A stretch of 64,000 bases of DNA from Merdimonas sp963929015 (lineage in GTDB: Bacteria; Bacillota; Clostridia; Lachnospirales; Lachnospiraceae), in the NCBI RefSeq assembly GCF_963929015.1, contig NZ_CAWVHE010000008.1, positions 6,892-70,891 of the forward strand, in the 5' to 3' direction. A program made the translations under genes and the position numbers. Positions 7,622 to 16,623 of this stretch are shown one piece after another; position 1 is the stretch's first letter; each line of letters opens with the position of its first letter. The notes beneath the pieces are model-generated. The model did not search any database. It worked only from the letters and a program-made list of their open reading frames with translations, and had not been told where the DNA came from.

Positions 7622-8231
7622 AAAATTTTTTCTTTATTACTTTTAACCTTGTAAACTCTTCTCGTTCTTTTTCTTCCAGCGCGTTAGTAATCGTATACAC
7701 CAGATTGCTGTACATCGGTATCGTTATATTTTTCAGGGCATTTGCCCGTTTCTGTGTTTTCTTAATATTGGCAGCAAGCCGGTATGCCGAATTTTCCACT
7801 TCCGACAACTTGATGGTAAGTTCCTTTACTTCCCGGAACGCCTCTCTTGCAATATCCACAGACTCACGGGTCGTCCCAAAAGAATAGGTCAGGTCATTCT
7901 GCCTGTCGTCATATCTGACGTGGGGAATCTCAGTTCCCATGATGCTCCGGGTCTGTATGCGGATAGACTCTTCGATAGGTACGGTAAACGCCAGTTCCTG
8001 CACCCTGCTGATGCCGTGTTCAATATTGGCCCTCTGCAGGCAGGCGTACGCCTTTGTAAACGTGGCGTCAATCTGCTCCTGAATGTCTTTTGCCTCATCG
8101 ATCAGCCCCATCAGCTCTTTCAGCAAAATATTTCTCTTTTTATCCATCAGCTCATATCCCTGATGAGCAAGCGCCAGCGAATTTTTCGCCAGCATCAGGT
8201 TTCCCTTGGTTGGAAATTCTCTTGGATCCAT
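7620..8231 (-). CDS. ntpD: V-type ATP synthase subunit D
   Basis: The central rotor shaft of the V1 sector, 203 residues, mostly two long helices that transmit rotation from the A3B3 head to the membrane ring. It begins PREFPTKGNLMLAKNSL, which fits the conserved start of this family (a PT-x-x-L block followed by a long helix). The open frame extends into the upstream tandem repeats, but AGGAGG just before the ATG at 8231 fixes the start. It is the last gene of the ATPase operon and is separated from ntpB by 378 bp of hairpin and repeats, unlike the tight spacing of the other subunits. Confidence 0.95.
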   Translation of the reverse strand: MDPREFPTKGNLMLAKNSLALAHQGYELMDKKRNILLKELMGLIDEAKDIQEQIDATFTKAYACLQRANIEHGISRVQELAFTVPIEESIRIQTRSIMGTEIPHVRYDDRQNDLTYSFGTTRESVDIAREAFREVKELTIKLSEVENSAYRLAANIKKTQKRANALKNITIPMYSNLVYTITNALEEKEREEFTRLKVIKKKF

Positions 8232-8256
8232 ATGCCGCCTCCTCTCACTCCCCCGT

Positions 8257-8553
8257 CCACGTGAAGCAGTCTTGCGCCGTGGACCTCGCAGCCTTGCTGC
8301 TCGGTCACGTCGCTCTGCTTCCTCTCTCTCCTCATCCACGTGAAGCAGTCTTGCGCCGTGGACCTCGCAGCCTTGCTGCTCGGTCACGTCGCTCTGCTTC
8401 CTCTCTCTCCTCATCCACGTGAAGCAGTCTTGCGCCGTGGACCTCGCAGCCTTGCTGCTCGGTCACGTCGCTCTGCTTCCTCTCTCTCCTCATCCACGTG
8501 AAGCAGTCTTGCGCCGTGGACCTCACAGCCTTGCTGCTCGGTCACGTCGCTCC
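8257..8553. repeat. 79-bp tandem repeat, about 3.8 copies, inside V-ATPase operon
   Basis: Units start at 8257, 8336, 8415 and 8494. The first three are identical over 79 bp; the fourth has one substitution and is cut short at about 8553. Each contains CCACGTGAAGCAG, an internal TCCACG/CGTGGA pair and a GAAGCAG/CTGCTTC pair, so each can fold. The array fills the gap between ntpB and ntpD. Because 79 is not a multiple of three, no long reading frame is maintained, so it is not coding. The end of ntpB (8616-8631) carries the same CCACGTGAAGCAG sequence in the opposite orientation. Confidence 0.92.
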
Positions 8554-8554
8554 C

Positions 8555-8611
8555 AGCCATGCCATCGGACACAAGTGCATGCAAGCATGTCTTGTGTCCG
8601 ATGGCGCGGCT
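8555..8611. repeat. Long hairpin overlapping the ntpB stop codon
   Basis: GCCATCGGACACAAG (8561-8575) and its perfect complement (8591-8605) form a 15-bp stem, extended outside by AGCC/GGCT across a 2x2 internal loop and inside by CATGC/GCATG. The outer stem includes bases of the ntpB TAG stop. There is no U-tract, so it is more likely an RNA processing or stability element than a terminator. Confidence 0.8.
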
Positions 8612-9992
8612 AGTCTGCTTCACGTGGATAGTATTTTTCGATGAGTTTTGTGTCGATCCGGTCCAGTTCTTCTTTGGGCAGCATTCCCAGAAGCTCCCAT
8701 CCCAGATCCAGTGTCTCCTGTATGGTCCGGTTTTCTCCGGGCCCCTGCCCGATATAGCGCTGCTCAAATGCTTCTCCGAACTTCAGATACTGTTTGTCGA
8801 TGGGAGACAGCTCGTCTTCTCCGATGACCGACGCCAGATTTCTGGCTTCCCCTACTTTTGCATAAGAAGAAAAGAGCTGGTTTGCCAGATCCTGATGGTC
8901 CTCTCTTGTATACCCCTCGCCGATGCCATCCTTCATCAGACGGGACAGAGACGGCAGGATGCTGATTGGCGGATAGATGGCCTGCCCGTGCAGCGTCCGG
9001 TCCAGCACCACCTGTCCTTCCGTGATGTATCCGGTCAGATCCGGAATGGGATGGGTAATATCATCATTTGGCATCGTCAGGATGGGCAGCTGGGTCACAG
9101 ACCCGCCGGCCGATTCCACAATGCCTGCCCGTTCATAGATTGTAGCAAGCTCGCTGTACAGATATCCGGGATATCCTTTTCTGGATGGAATCTCTCCCTT
9201 TGAAGAGGATACTTCCCGCATTGCCTCTGCAAATGACGTCATATCGGTCAGGATCACCAGAATGTGCATATTCTGCTCAAAGGCCAGATATTCCGCCGCT
9301 GTCAGCGCCACCTTTGGCGTGATGAGCCGCTCTACCACCGGGTCGTTGGCCAGGTTCAGAAACATACACACATGATCCGACACGCCGCTTTCTTCAAACG
9401 TCTTACGGAAAAAATCCGCCACGTCGTGCTTGACGCCCATAGCAGCAAACACGACGCCAAATTCCCCGTCCGCCCCCTCGCCCAGAGACGCCTGCTTTAC
9501 AATCTGGGCCGCCAGCTGGTCATGAGGCAGGCCATTCCCGGAAAAGATCGGAAGCTTCTGTCCCCGGATCAGTGTCGTCAGCCCGTCGATGGCCGAGATC
9601 CCCGTCCGGATATAATTTCTGGGATATTCCCGGCGCACCGGATTCAGCGGCAGGCCGTTTACGTCCCGCAAGTCTGAAGATACGATTGGTCCCAGTCCGT
9701 CCACAGGCGTCCCGATCCCGTTAAAGGTCCTTCCCAGCATCTCCACAGACACCGCCACTTCCATGGGCCGTCCGGTCAGCCTGGTGTGCGTGTTTCCAAG
9801 AGACATATCCTGCGTCCCTTCAAACACCTGGATCACCGCCTTATCCTGATCCAGTTCAATAATGCGTCCCATCTTCCGGGTCTTTCCTTCTATGGTAAAT
9901 TCTACGATCTCATCATAAAACGCGTCCTGCAGTCCCTCCAGGACCACCAGCGGTCCATTGACACTGCTTAGTCCCAAATATTCAATTGCCAT
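8610..9992 (-). CDS. ntpB: V-type ATP synthase subunit B
   Basis: The non-catalytic nucleotide-binding-fold subunit of the A3B3 head, 460 residues. It has the family order of N-terminal beta barrel (GRIIELDQDKAVIQVFEGT), the central fold with RTGISAIDGLTTLIRGQKLPIFS, the LFLNLANDPVVERL and FAEAMREVS stretches, and the C-terminal helical domain. It lacks a Walker A loop, as expected. The C-terminus ends KYYPREAD within the sequence that matches the inverted repeat unit. It follows ntpA after 25 bases. The coding sequence looks intact. Confidence 0.96.
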   Translation of the reverse strand: MAIEYLGLSSVNGPLVVLEGLQDAFYDEIVEFTIEGKTRKMGRIIELDQDKAVIQVFEGTQDMSLGNTHTRLTGRPMEVAVSVEMLGRTFNGIGTPVDGLGPIVSSDLRDVNGLPLNPVRREYPRNYIRTGISAIDGLTTLIRGQKLPIFSGNGLPHDQLAAQIVKQASLGEGADGEFGVVFAAMGVKHDVADFFRKTFEESGVSDHVCMFLNLANDPVVERLITPKVALTAAEYLAFEQNMHILVILTDMTSFAEAMREVSSSKGEIPSRKGYPGYLYSELATIYERAGIVESAGGSVTQLPILTMPNDDITHPIPDLTGYITEGQVVLDRTLHGQAIYPPISILPSLSRLMKDGIGEGYTREDHQDLANQLFSSYAKVGEARNLASVIGEDELSPIDKQYLKFGEAFEQRYIGQGPGENRTIQETLDLGWELLGMLPKEELDRIDTKLIEKYYPREAD

Positions 9993-10017
9993 TCCGCCAG
10001 TGTCCTCCTTCCCTCTG

Positions 10018-11790
10018 TTATCCGTTCTTCTCGATCACACGGTTGCAAAACTCATCAATCTCCCTTTTGTACAGATCCAAAAGCTGCAGATTATCATTGG
10101 GCACATCGTATTTCATGGCGATCACTTTTTCAAACATTCCCTCTGCCTTCAATACAGACATTGGCATGCCCATTGCCACCAGATCCCGACTTTTCTTATA
10201 AAGATACAAGATCACATCCATCATCTTAAACTGTTTTTCCATCGACACACAGGTATCGTCCTTGTGAAAAGCGTTCTGCTGCAGAAATCCCAGACGGATC
10301 ACTTTAGCTGTCTCCAGCACCAGCTTCTGATCATCCGGGAGCACATCTGCGCCGATCAGCTTTACGATCTCCATCAGGCTGCTTTCCTGGTTCAAAAGAG
10401 CCATCAGACGATTCCGGTAATCCACAAACTTCGGCGAAACATAATCCGTATACCAGCCGCTTAAGTCCGTCAGATATTCACTGTAGCTGGACAGCCAGTG
10501 GATCGCCGGGAAATGTCTGGCATAGGCAAGCGACTTGTCCAGTCCCCAGAAACAGCGGACAAACCGCTTCGTATTCATCGTCACCGGTTCCGAGAAATCT
10601 CCTCCCTGCGGGGAAACCGCCCCGATGATCGTCACAGATCCTACCGTGCCGTTCAGATTCTGCATCATCCCCGCCCGCTCATAAAAAGCCGACAGCCGGG
10701 AAGCCAGATAGGCGGGAAATCCTTCCTCTGCCGGCATCTCTTCCAGACGCCCGGACAGCTCTCTAAGCGCCTCTGCCCACCGGGAGGTGGAATCTGCCAT
10801 AATCGCCACGTCATACCCCATATCCCGGTAATATTCCGCCAGTGTAAGTCCCGTATAGATGGAAGCTTCCCTGGCTGCCACCGGCATATTGGAGGTGTTG
10901 GCGATCAGCGTTGTCCGGTCCATCAAAGGATTGCCGTTCCTTGGATCCGTCAGCTGGCCGAACTCCTCCAGCACCTGCGTCATCTCATTGCCCCGTTCTC
11001 CGCATCCGATATAAATAATGATGTCCGCATCCGACCATTTTGCGATCTGATGCTGCGTCATGGTCTTTCCTGTCCCAAACCCGCCGGGGATTGCCGCTGT
11101 CCCCCCTTTTGCGATGGGAAACATGGTGTCCAGGATCCGCTGCCCGGTAAGCAGCGGTACACCGGCCGGATACCGCTGGTGCGCCGGTCTTGGCACCCGG
11201 ATCGGCCAGCGCTGCATCATCGGCAGTTCTTTGACTGTCCCGTCCTCCAGACGGACCGCAACCAGAGGATCTGATATCCGGTAAGCCCCGTCCGGGACTG
11301 CCGACACTACGATTCCTTCTATGTCCGGCGGCGCCATACATTTGTGCACAATGGCGCGGGTCTCAGGCACCTCGGCGATCACCGTCCCCCCGTGGATCCG
11401 TTCTCCTTCTTTTACGGTAATGTGGGCGTCCCAGAGCCGGTCCATATCAAGGTTGTCCACGCTGACGCCCCGGGTAATAAAGGCCCCCGCTCTGTCCGCG
11501 ATCCGCTCCAGCGGCCGCTCCACTCCGTCAAAAATATGATTCAATATGCCGGGAGCAAGCGTCACAGACACCGCCGCGTCCGTACCTTCCACCATTTCCC
11601 CGGGCCTTAGTCCGCTGGTCTCCTCATAGACCTGGATGGTCGTCGTCTCCTTATCAAGCGAGATCACCTCTCCCACCAGCTTCTCCCTGCCTACATACAC
11701 CATCTCCGACATTTTAAAATCTGTTTTCCCTTTCAGGGAGACCACCGGGCCATTGATGCCATATATCGTTCCAATCTTCACACTATGCAC
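10018..11790 (-). CDS. ntpA: V-type ATP synthase subunit A (catalytic)
   Basis: The catalytic subunit, 590 residues, which hydrolyses or makes ATP at the A/B interfaces. The P-loop reads GGFGTGKT (about residues 230-237), followed by YIGCGERGNEMTQVLEEF and the non-homologous bulge region (residues 115-185) typical of V/A-type A subunits. The upstream GTG at 11799 lies inside the ribosome site, so the start is set at the GTG at 11790, 8 bases after GGAGG. It overlaps the end of ntpE by 8 bases. Starting on GTG instead of ATG is unusual within this operon. Confidence 0.96.
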   Translation of the reverse strand: MHSVKIGTIYGINGPVVSLKGKTDFKMSEMVYVGREKLVGEVISLDKETTTIQVYEETSGLRPGEMVEGTDAAVSVTLAPGILNHIFDGVERPLERIADRAGAFITRGVSVDNLDMDRLWDAHITVKEGERIHGGTVIAEVPETRAIVHKCMAPPDIEGIVVSAVPDGAYRISDPLVAVRLEDGTVKELPMMQRWPIRVPRPAHQRYPAGVPLLTGQRILDTMFPIAKGGTAAIPGGFGTGKTMTQHQIAKWSDADIIIYIGCGERGNEMTQVLEEFGQLTDPRNGNPLMDRTTLIANTSNMPVAAREASIYTGLTLAEYYRDMGYDVAIMADSTSRWAEALRELSGRLEEMPAEEGFPAYLASRLSAFYERAGMMQNLNGTVGSVTIIGAVSPQGGDFSEPVTMNTKRFVRCFWGLDKSLAYARHFPAIHWLSSYSEYLTDLSGWYTDYVSPKFVDYRNRLMALLNQESSLMEIVKLIGADVLPDDQKLVLETAKVIRLGFLQQNAFHKDDTCVSMEKQFKMMDVILYLYKKSRDLVAMGMPMSVLKAEGMFEKVIAMKYDVPNDNLQLLDLYKREIDEFCNRVIEKNG

Positions 11791-12370
11791 CCAGATCACC
11801 TCCCCGGAATACGAACCTTTGATACTCCCGCTCCATAGCCCCCCGAAAGGCGTGGTCGATCAGAATATTCCGGTTTTTTATCACCGCCCGGATACCGCCT
11901 CCAAAATCCTCTCTGCTGACGGTAACCTCCCTGCCGGTGCGAGCCTCCAGATACTCTTTTTTATCCGCATCCGAAGGATTGATATAGATCGTCATCTCAT
12001 CGCCGTCCGCAAAAGAAGCTGCTTTTTCGACATAGTCCGCCAGCAGCTGTCGGTAGGCTTCGGTCTTCATATACTCCTGTAATAATTCCTCCACCTCTTC
12101 AAACAACTTCTGCTTCAGTTCACTCTGCACCCGGGAAACCTCCCGCTTCAGCTCCAGCTGTGCCCGGGACGCTGTCATATTCAGCTGCTGCCTGGCGCTG
12201 ACCTCCTCTGCCTTGATCCGGGTCTCGGACTGACGTCTGGCCTCTTCACAGTGCTGTTCAAACACACTGTACAGCGCATCCTCATGCTGTTTTATGATAG
12301 CGTTTCCCTCTGCCCTTGCTTCTTCCATGGCAGCGGTCTGCAGATGAAATACCTTTTCTTCTATTGTCAT
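11783..12370 (-). CDS. ntpE: V-type ATP synthase subunit E
   Basis: The peripheral stalk subunit, 195 residues. The N-terminal two thirds is a charged, heptad-like helix (many E, A, R, K) and the C-terminal part a small globular domain that binds the top of the head. The ATG at 12370 has GAAGG 8 bases upstream; the GTG at 12379 does not. It lies 18 bases after the subunit F gene and overlaps ntpA. Identification rests on size, coiled-coil character and operon position, as this subunit is poorly conserved. Confidence 0.88.
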   Translation of the reverse strand: MTIEEKVFHLQTAAMEEARAEGNAIIKQHEDALYSVFEQHCEEARRQSETRIKAEEVSARQQLNMTASRAQLELKREVSRVQSELKQKLFEEVEELLQEYMKTEAYRQLLADYVEKAASFADGDEMTIYINPSDADKKEYLEARTGREVTVSREDFGGGIRAVIKNRNILIDHAFRGAMEREYQRFVFRGGDLGA

Positions 12371-12388
12371 GGACGTCACCTTCTCTTC

Positions 12389-12697
12389 CTATAATTTCAA
12401 CCCGATGGCCTCATTTACATACGAAGTGATAAAATCTTTCTTCCGGCCCGTTCCGTGCCGGTCAGGGATCTCTATCAGCAGCGGCATGGTCCGCTCCAGC
12501 TTGATCTCATTGATCAGTTCCGGAAATTCTCTTCCGAACTTTTCCGTCAGAAGAATGATGCCCACAGAGCGGTCATTCATAGCGGTCTCAAGGGCGCTTC
12601 TTAACTCCTGTCTTTCATGCACCACTACGCCGTCTACACCGGCCAGCCGCATCCCCGTCAGCGTATCGATATTATCACTGATCAGATACATCTTCAT
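12389..12697 (-). CDS. ntpG: V-type ATP synthase subunit F
   Basis: A small Rossmann-like rotor subunit of 102 residues that associates with subunit D in the central stalk. It starts MKMYLISDNIDTLTGMRLAG, typical of the family, and has the VGIILLTE strand. It begins 2 bases after the stop codon of ntpK, implying translational coupling. Confidence 0.93.
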   Translation of the reverse strand: MKMYLISDNIDTLTGMRLAGVDGVVVHERQELRSALETAMNDRSVGIILLTEKFGREFPELINEIKLERTMPLLIEIPDRHGTGRKKDFITSYVNEAIGLKL

Positions 12698-12698
12698 C

Positions 12699-13133
12699 TT
12701 ACAGCTGCCCCAGGATCATAAAGGAGATGATCAGGCCGTACAGGCACACTCCTTCCGCAAGACCCACAAAAATCAGAGATTTTCCAAGCGCGCCTGAGTC
12801 CTCGCTGATAGCTCCAAGGGCCGCGCTGGCCGCGCTGGCTACGGCAATCCCTCCGCCCACACAGGATAATCCGGTGGACAAAGCCGCCGCCAGATAACCA
12901 AGACCGGTAGACATGGAAGCCGTCGCTTCCCCTCCTTCGGCAGCCTGCACCGGATCTCCGCCAAATAACATAATACCTGCAATCACAAACGCGCCAAAGA
13001 AGAAAAACACATTGGTCCCCACCGCGCGCCTGTAACGCTTTTTATTCCTCTCTCCGATCAGAAAGTATCCGAAAGGAATGATGATGCTTAAGATCAGTGC
13101 TGCTATGAGCAATACTTTTACTGTCAACGTCAT
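12699..13133 (-). CDS. ntpK: V-type ATP synthase subunit K (c ring)
   Basis: The membrane rotor proteolipid, 144 residues, four hydrophobic helices. The second half is the functional hairpin: a glycine-rich helix CVGGGIAVASAASAALGA, a polar loop ISEDSGALGKS, and a helix with the ion-binding glutamate in GLAEGVCLYGLIISF. The first pair of helices lacks an equivalent carboxylate, so one ion site per subunit is expected. The helix before the loop has no glutamine of the kind used by known sodium-binding rings, so protons may be the coupling ion; sequence alone does not settle it. It sits between ntpI and the subunit F gene. Confidence 0.93.
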   Translation of the reverse strand: MTLTVKVLLIAALILSIIIPFGYFLIGERNKKRYRRAVGTNVFFFFGAFVIAGIMLFGGDPVQAAEGGEATASMSTGLGYLAAALSTGLSCVGGGIAVASAASAALGAISEDSGALGKSLIFVGLAEGVCLYGLIISFMILGQL

Positions 13134-13158
13134 GTTCTTATCCTCCTTATCCTAAAAC

Positions 13159-15096
13159 CTATCTTTTCTGATTCTTATGACTGTGAAACGGCCGGAATTC
13201 TCTTCCGCTTCCCTTGTAAAACCGGCTGAACATCTCATAATATTCCAGTCGCAGCACCTGGATCCCTACAATGAGGCCTTCCAGGAGACATACGATCACA
13301 TTTCCGATCACCACCACCAGCCAGTTGGGCGAACCGTCCTGGGCTCCGGAGAGCATCAGCACGACTTCCATGATCGCCGCATGGCTGACGGCAAACGCCC
13401 CGATCCGCACATAGGAAAGGGTATTGGAAAAATAACTCAACATGGTCTCGAACAGCTCAAAAAAGCCCTGGACCAGAAACATCACCTTTCCTTCTTCTAT
13501 TTTTTTGTGATTGCGCTTCACAAGATTTGTAAGCGGCTCCTGGAACAAAAAGATCAGCACCGGCACGCCCAGGAATACGGCCATCATAATATTTCCCGGC
13601 GTCTTGTGGCCGCTCATATACAGCACCACCGTCAGCACAAGAAATCCGTAAAAGACAAGACCCGCAACCCCGTTATTGGAAAACCAGGCGCTCCTCGTAT
13701 CATGACTCCGAAAAGCATTGATGATCTGAAAGACCATTACCAAAAGGTTCAGAGCCATGCCAAAAGCAATCGCCACCACAAACACCGTATTGAGCTGTCC
13801 CACAAAAGGAAGATTGGTCATGGCCGACACCGGATGAAGCCACAGCGCCGGGATCACATCCTCGAATCCGAACACACTTCCGAACAAACATCCAAACAAC
13901 ATGGAAAACAGCCCTGCAATGGAAATGATCCCCGCCAGATTGATCTTTTTTACAAGATACAAGATCCCTCCAACCGCAAACAGGCAGAATCCCTGTCCCA
14001 CGTCTCCGAACATGGCGCCGAAAATAAAGGTATAGGTCAGAGCCACAAATATGGTGGGATCCATCTCCCCGCTGGCAGGCATGCCGTACATCTTTACAAA
14101 CATTTCAAAAGGCTTAAAAAATCCAGGGTTTTCAAGCTTGGTCGGAGGATCCCCAAAGTATTTTTCCCGGTCTTCCTCCACCACTACCAGCACCTTGTCA
14201 TCTTTTTCGGTTTCCTTCAGAAAAGCCTCAACATCGTCTTCTCCCATCCAGCCGCAGATAATATAGTAATCTTCCTCTTCATCCTCCATCCTTGCCGCCA
14301 TCTTCCGCACGTCAAAGTTCCCGGCAAGTTCTTCCAGCCTTCGCTGCGCTCCCTTCAGCTGCGGCGCATGGCTTCTTAACAGCTGCGCGATCTCCTGCTC
14401 CACGCCCTCGATCTGTTCTCTGGCGTGATCAATATCTTCCTGCAGGTTTTCGCACGCCTGGGCCGGGGTGCCGACATACTCTTTGGAAAGCCGGATCTTC
14501 TCAAAATGCAGGGAATGAAAGATCGCGTCCGTTTTTCCTGCGTCCGCATTGGCCACAAAGTAGCAGCCGTACACATAATTTTCATTCCGGGCTCCCTCCA
14601 GAAAGATCGCGTTCAGATCCTCGTACAGATATTTCTCCAGTCTGCGATAGTAATCCGCATTGATCCTTCCAAACCGCACCCGCATATACCGGTAATTCAT
14701 CACGTCGTGAAGATTCAGCTCCAGAGGCCGGAAGGGTTCCAGCACATTCAGCTTTTCCGTCAGCTCATCCACATGCTTATTCAGCCTCTCTTTTCTCTCC
14801 ATCAGTTCCAGATACTGATGATTCAGATCCCGGATCATGCGGATCATCCCCTCCTGATCCAGGGAAAAATCCGGCTCCGGCGTCCGTTCCGGCAGCAGCG
14901 CGATAAATTCTTCCGCCTTATTTAATGGCTCCCGGTAGGGATTCACTTCCACAAACGGGAGCAGATTTTCCGTAGTTTTCAGCTCAGCGATGGCATTTTC
15001 CAGCTGCATCTCATGCCTGGACAGATACACCTCGCAGACCCTGTCAATATCGCTCCTTGGGCCGCTGATGCTTAAAAACTTCATCTTGACTATCAT
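13159..15096 (-). CDS. ntpI: V-type ATP synthase subunit I
   Basis: The stator membrane subunit (a-subunit equivalent), 645 residues. The N-terminal about 330 residues are a soluble, coiled-coil-rich arm that binds the peripheral stalks. The C-terminal half holds about seven or eight transmembrane helices, including FFELFETMLSYFSNTLSYVR with the essential arginine that faces the c ring, followed by GAFAVSHAAIM. The start overlaps the stop of ntpC as ATGA. It is complete and in the expected size range. Confidence 0.96.
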   Translation of the reverse strand: MIVKMKFLSISGPRSDIDRVCEVYLSRHEMQLENAIAELKTTENLLPFVEVNPYREPLNKAEEFIALLPERTPEPDFSLDQEGMIRMIRDLNHQYLELMERKERLNKHVDELTEKLNVLEPFRPLELNLHDVMNYRYMRVRFGRINADYYRRLEKYLYEDLNAIFLEGARNENYVYGCYFVANADAGKTDAIFHSLHFEKIRLSKEYVGTPAQACENLQEDIDHAREQIEGVEQEIAQLLRSHAPQLKGAQRRLEELAGNFDVRKMAARMEDEEEDYYIICGWMGEDDVEAFLKETEKDDKVLVVVEEDREKYFGDPPTKLENPGFFKPFEMFVKMYGMPASGEMDPTIFVALTYTFIFGAMFGDVGQGFCLFAVGGILYLVKKINLAGIISIAGLFSMLFGCLFGSVFGFEDVIPALWLHPVSAMTNLPFVGQLNTVFVVAIAFGMALNLLVMVFQIINAFRSHDTRSAWFSNNGVAGLVFYGFLVLTVVLYMSGHKTPGNIMMAVFLGVPVLIFLFQEPLTNLVKRNHKKIEEGKVMFLVQGFFELFETMLSYFSNTLSYVRIGAFAVSHAAIMEVVLMLSGAQDGSPNWLVVVIGNVIVCLLEGLIVGIQVLRLEYYEMFSRFYKGSGREFRPFHSHKNQKR

Positions 15097-16139
15097 TGCT
15101 TCACCCCTTCCATATACGCAAGCGTCTCACTCCTTGGCAGGCCATAGCGGATACATTCCAGCGCAGTGGTCAGTTTATCAATCTCTTCTTCCTTGAGAAA
15201 CAGATAAGTGTAGATCGCAGCGATCGAATAAGGATTCTGTCTTCGGTCCGCCAGATACAGCTTTCTAAGACAATCCTTCAGCGCCTGCTCCATCGTGCTC
15301 CTGCCCCCGATATCATATCTCCTGGCATAGTAGGTCGTTCCCAGCTGCCGCAGAAATTCATCCACCCCCGGAGTTTCCACCAGCGTCTTATATTCCCGCA
15401 GGCTTAACCGGTAGTGAATGGGGATCGTCAGGGCATAGATCTGGGGCGGCAGCATATGATAATATTTTTTCGCCCGGTAGACCCACTGCAGATTGAGAAG
15501 ATCAATCTTGATCCCGCAGTCCCTGGTATACATTTTTCTTTCCTTCCCCGTAAGGATCCGGCGCTGCTGCCTCCACAGACTGGTAAAATAATACAGTTCC
15601 AGCGCCAGATCATAATCAAAAAGAGAAGCGCTTTCCAACTCCCGTATCTTTTTTAAAGGCCGGTAATATTCTGTATTCTGCAGATTGTCCACCAACTCTT
15701 CCACTGTCTGTGACGCGACGAGCGCATCGATAGAAATCTGAGAATATCTGTCAAAATATACTTTCTTATAATCCAGGTCAAAGGGGGTCTGATAATGGTT
15801 GCATACGATCCTCAGACAATAATTGATCACGTCGATCTCATATCGTTTCCAGTAGATCTTCAGAAATTTTTTCTGCTCCATTCCGCCAAACCGGAAGATC
15901 CTGCTGTAATCATCAAAGAGAGACTGATACAGGATCTTTTCTACATTCCCCCTGTGATAGAGCGCAGGGTCTATCCCCTCCAGGTAGGCGCTGTACGCCG
16001 GCTTTCCCTTCAGGAACTCCGTCACCTCCGGCACGCTCCGAAGTCCGGCGATCTGTGCATAATCCGCTTCTGTAAGAAGTTTTGCCTGCATGGCCCGGAT
16101 CTTGGTGGCGATCCCACTGTATGTCAGTACATTTCCCAT
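15093..16139 (-). CDS. ntpC: V-type ATP synthase subunit C
   Basis: The V-ATPase C/d-type subunit, 348 residues, a funnel-like protein that couples the central stalk to the membrane ring. The N-terminal GNVLTYSGIATKIRAMQAKLL and the YDVINYCLRI-like central helices fit the family. AGAGGTG precedes the ATG. Here it comes before ntpI, whereas in many Firmicutes C follows E. It overlaps ntpI by 4 bases. Confidence 0.93.
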   Translation of the reverse strand: MGNVLTYSGIATKIRAMQAKLLTEADYAQIAGLRSVPEVTEFLKGKPAYSAYLEGIDPALYHRGNVEKILYQSLFDDYSRIFRFGGMEQKKFLKIYWKRYEIDVINYCLRIVCNHYQTPFDLDYKKVYFDRYSQISIDALVASQTVEELVDNLQNTEYYRPLKKIRELESASLFDYDLALELYYFTSLWRQQRRILTGKERKMYTRDCGIKIDLLNLQWVYRAKKYYHMLPPQIYALTIPIHYRLSLREYKTLVETPGVDEFLRQLGTTYYARRYDIGGRSTMEQALKDCLRKLYLADRRQNPYSIAAIYTYLFLKEEEIDKLTTALECIRYGLPRSETLAYMEGVKQ

Positions 16140-16143
16140 AAGC

Positions 16144-16455
16144 CTACACCTCTGTAATCCGCTTTAAGATTTCTTGGGCATATGCGGTATGCTTTTCTTC
16201 ATATTCTTTTTTCAGGCTCTCGATCACGGACCGGTTACAGATCCTCTGCTCTTCCAGCGCCTGCTCCATCTGGTCCGCAGCCTTTTTTCTGATCTTTTCA
16301 ATCTCTGCCTTTGTGTAACGATCCAGCTCCCTGTCAAAGGTATTTCTCTTCTCCTGGATCTCATGCTCCACTTCGGATTTACGGAGCTTAGCATGTTCTA
16401 CGATATTCTCGGCAGTCTCTTCAATCTCTGCCAGTTTTTCCACAATAGACTCCAT
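16144..16455 (-). CDS. ntpF: V-type ATP synthase subunit G/H (stalk)
   Basis: The first gene of the ATPase operon, 103 residues, almost entirely charged helix with an 11-residue-like pattern (KLAEIEETAENIVEHAKLRK onwards). This is the peripheral stalk partner of subunit E. The longer frame from 16521 is rejected because GGAGG lies 7 bases before the ATG at 16455. A weak promoter candidate (TTGAAC, 16 bp, TAGATA) lies upstream, back to back with the trmB promoter. The assignment rests on size, composition and position. Confidence 0.85.
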   Translation of the reverse strand: MESIVEKLAEIEETAENIVEHAKLRKSEVEHEIQEKRNTFDRELDRYTKAEIEKIRKKAADQMEQALEEQRICNRSVIESLKKEYEEKHTAYAQEILKRITEV

Positions 16456-16554
16456 AGCCAGTCCTCCATTTCCATAAATATATCTAAATAATACACTGAT
16501 TTGTTCAAATTTTCCAGACAATTTTCCACAAAGACTCTGCCGCGGGAAACCACA

Positions 16555-16583
16555 TTGACTTTTCTTCTTGCAGACGCTAAACT
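16555..16583 (+). promoter_or_regulatory. Promoter of trmB
   Basis: TTGACT, a 17-bp spacer and TAAACT, about 40 bp upstream of the trmB ATG, in the divergent region shared with the V-ATPase operon. Confidence 0.6.
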
Positions 16584-16623
16584 ATACTCCGTATAAAAAG
16601 CCCGTATTTAAGGAGGAAACACG

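Noticed and set aside
5707..8553. The two tandem arrays as CRISPR arrays
   Set aside because: The whole 72- or 79-bp unit is repeated, with no variable spacers between short repeats and no cas genes nearby.
8332..8767. Reading frames through the 79-bp repeats, including an N-terminal extension of ntpD
   Set aside because: The period is not a multiple of three, the frames compete, and ntpD has AGGAGG directly before its internal ATG at 8231.
13177..14379. 400-residue plus-strand frame
   Set aside because: Antisense of ntpI; rich in H, R and Q as expected of a shadow frame.
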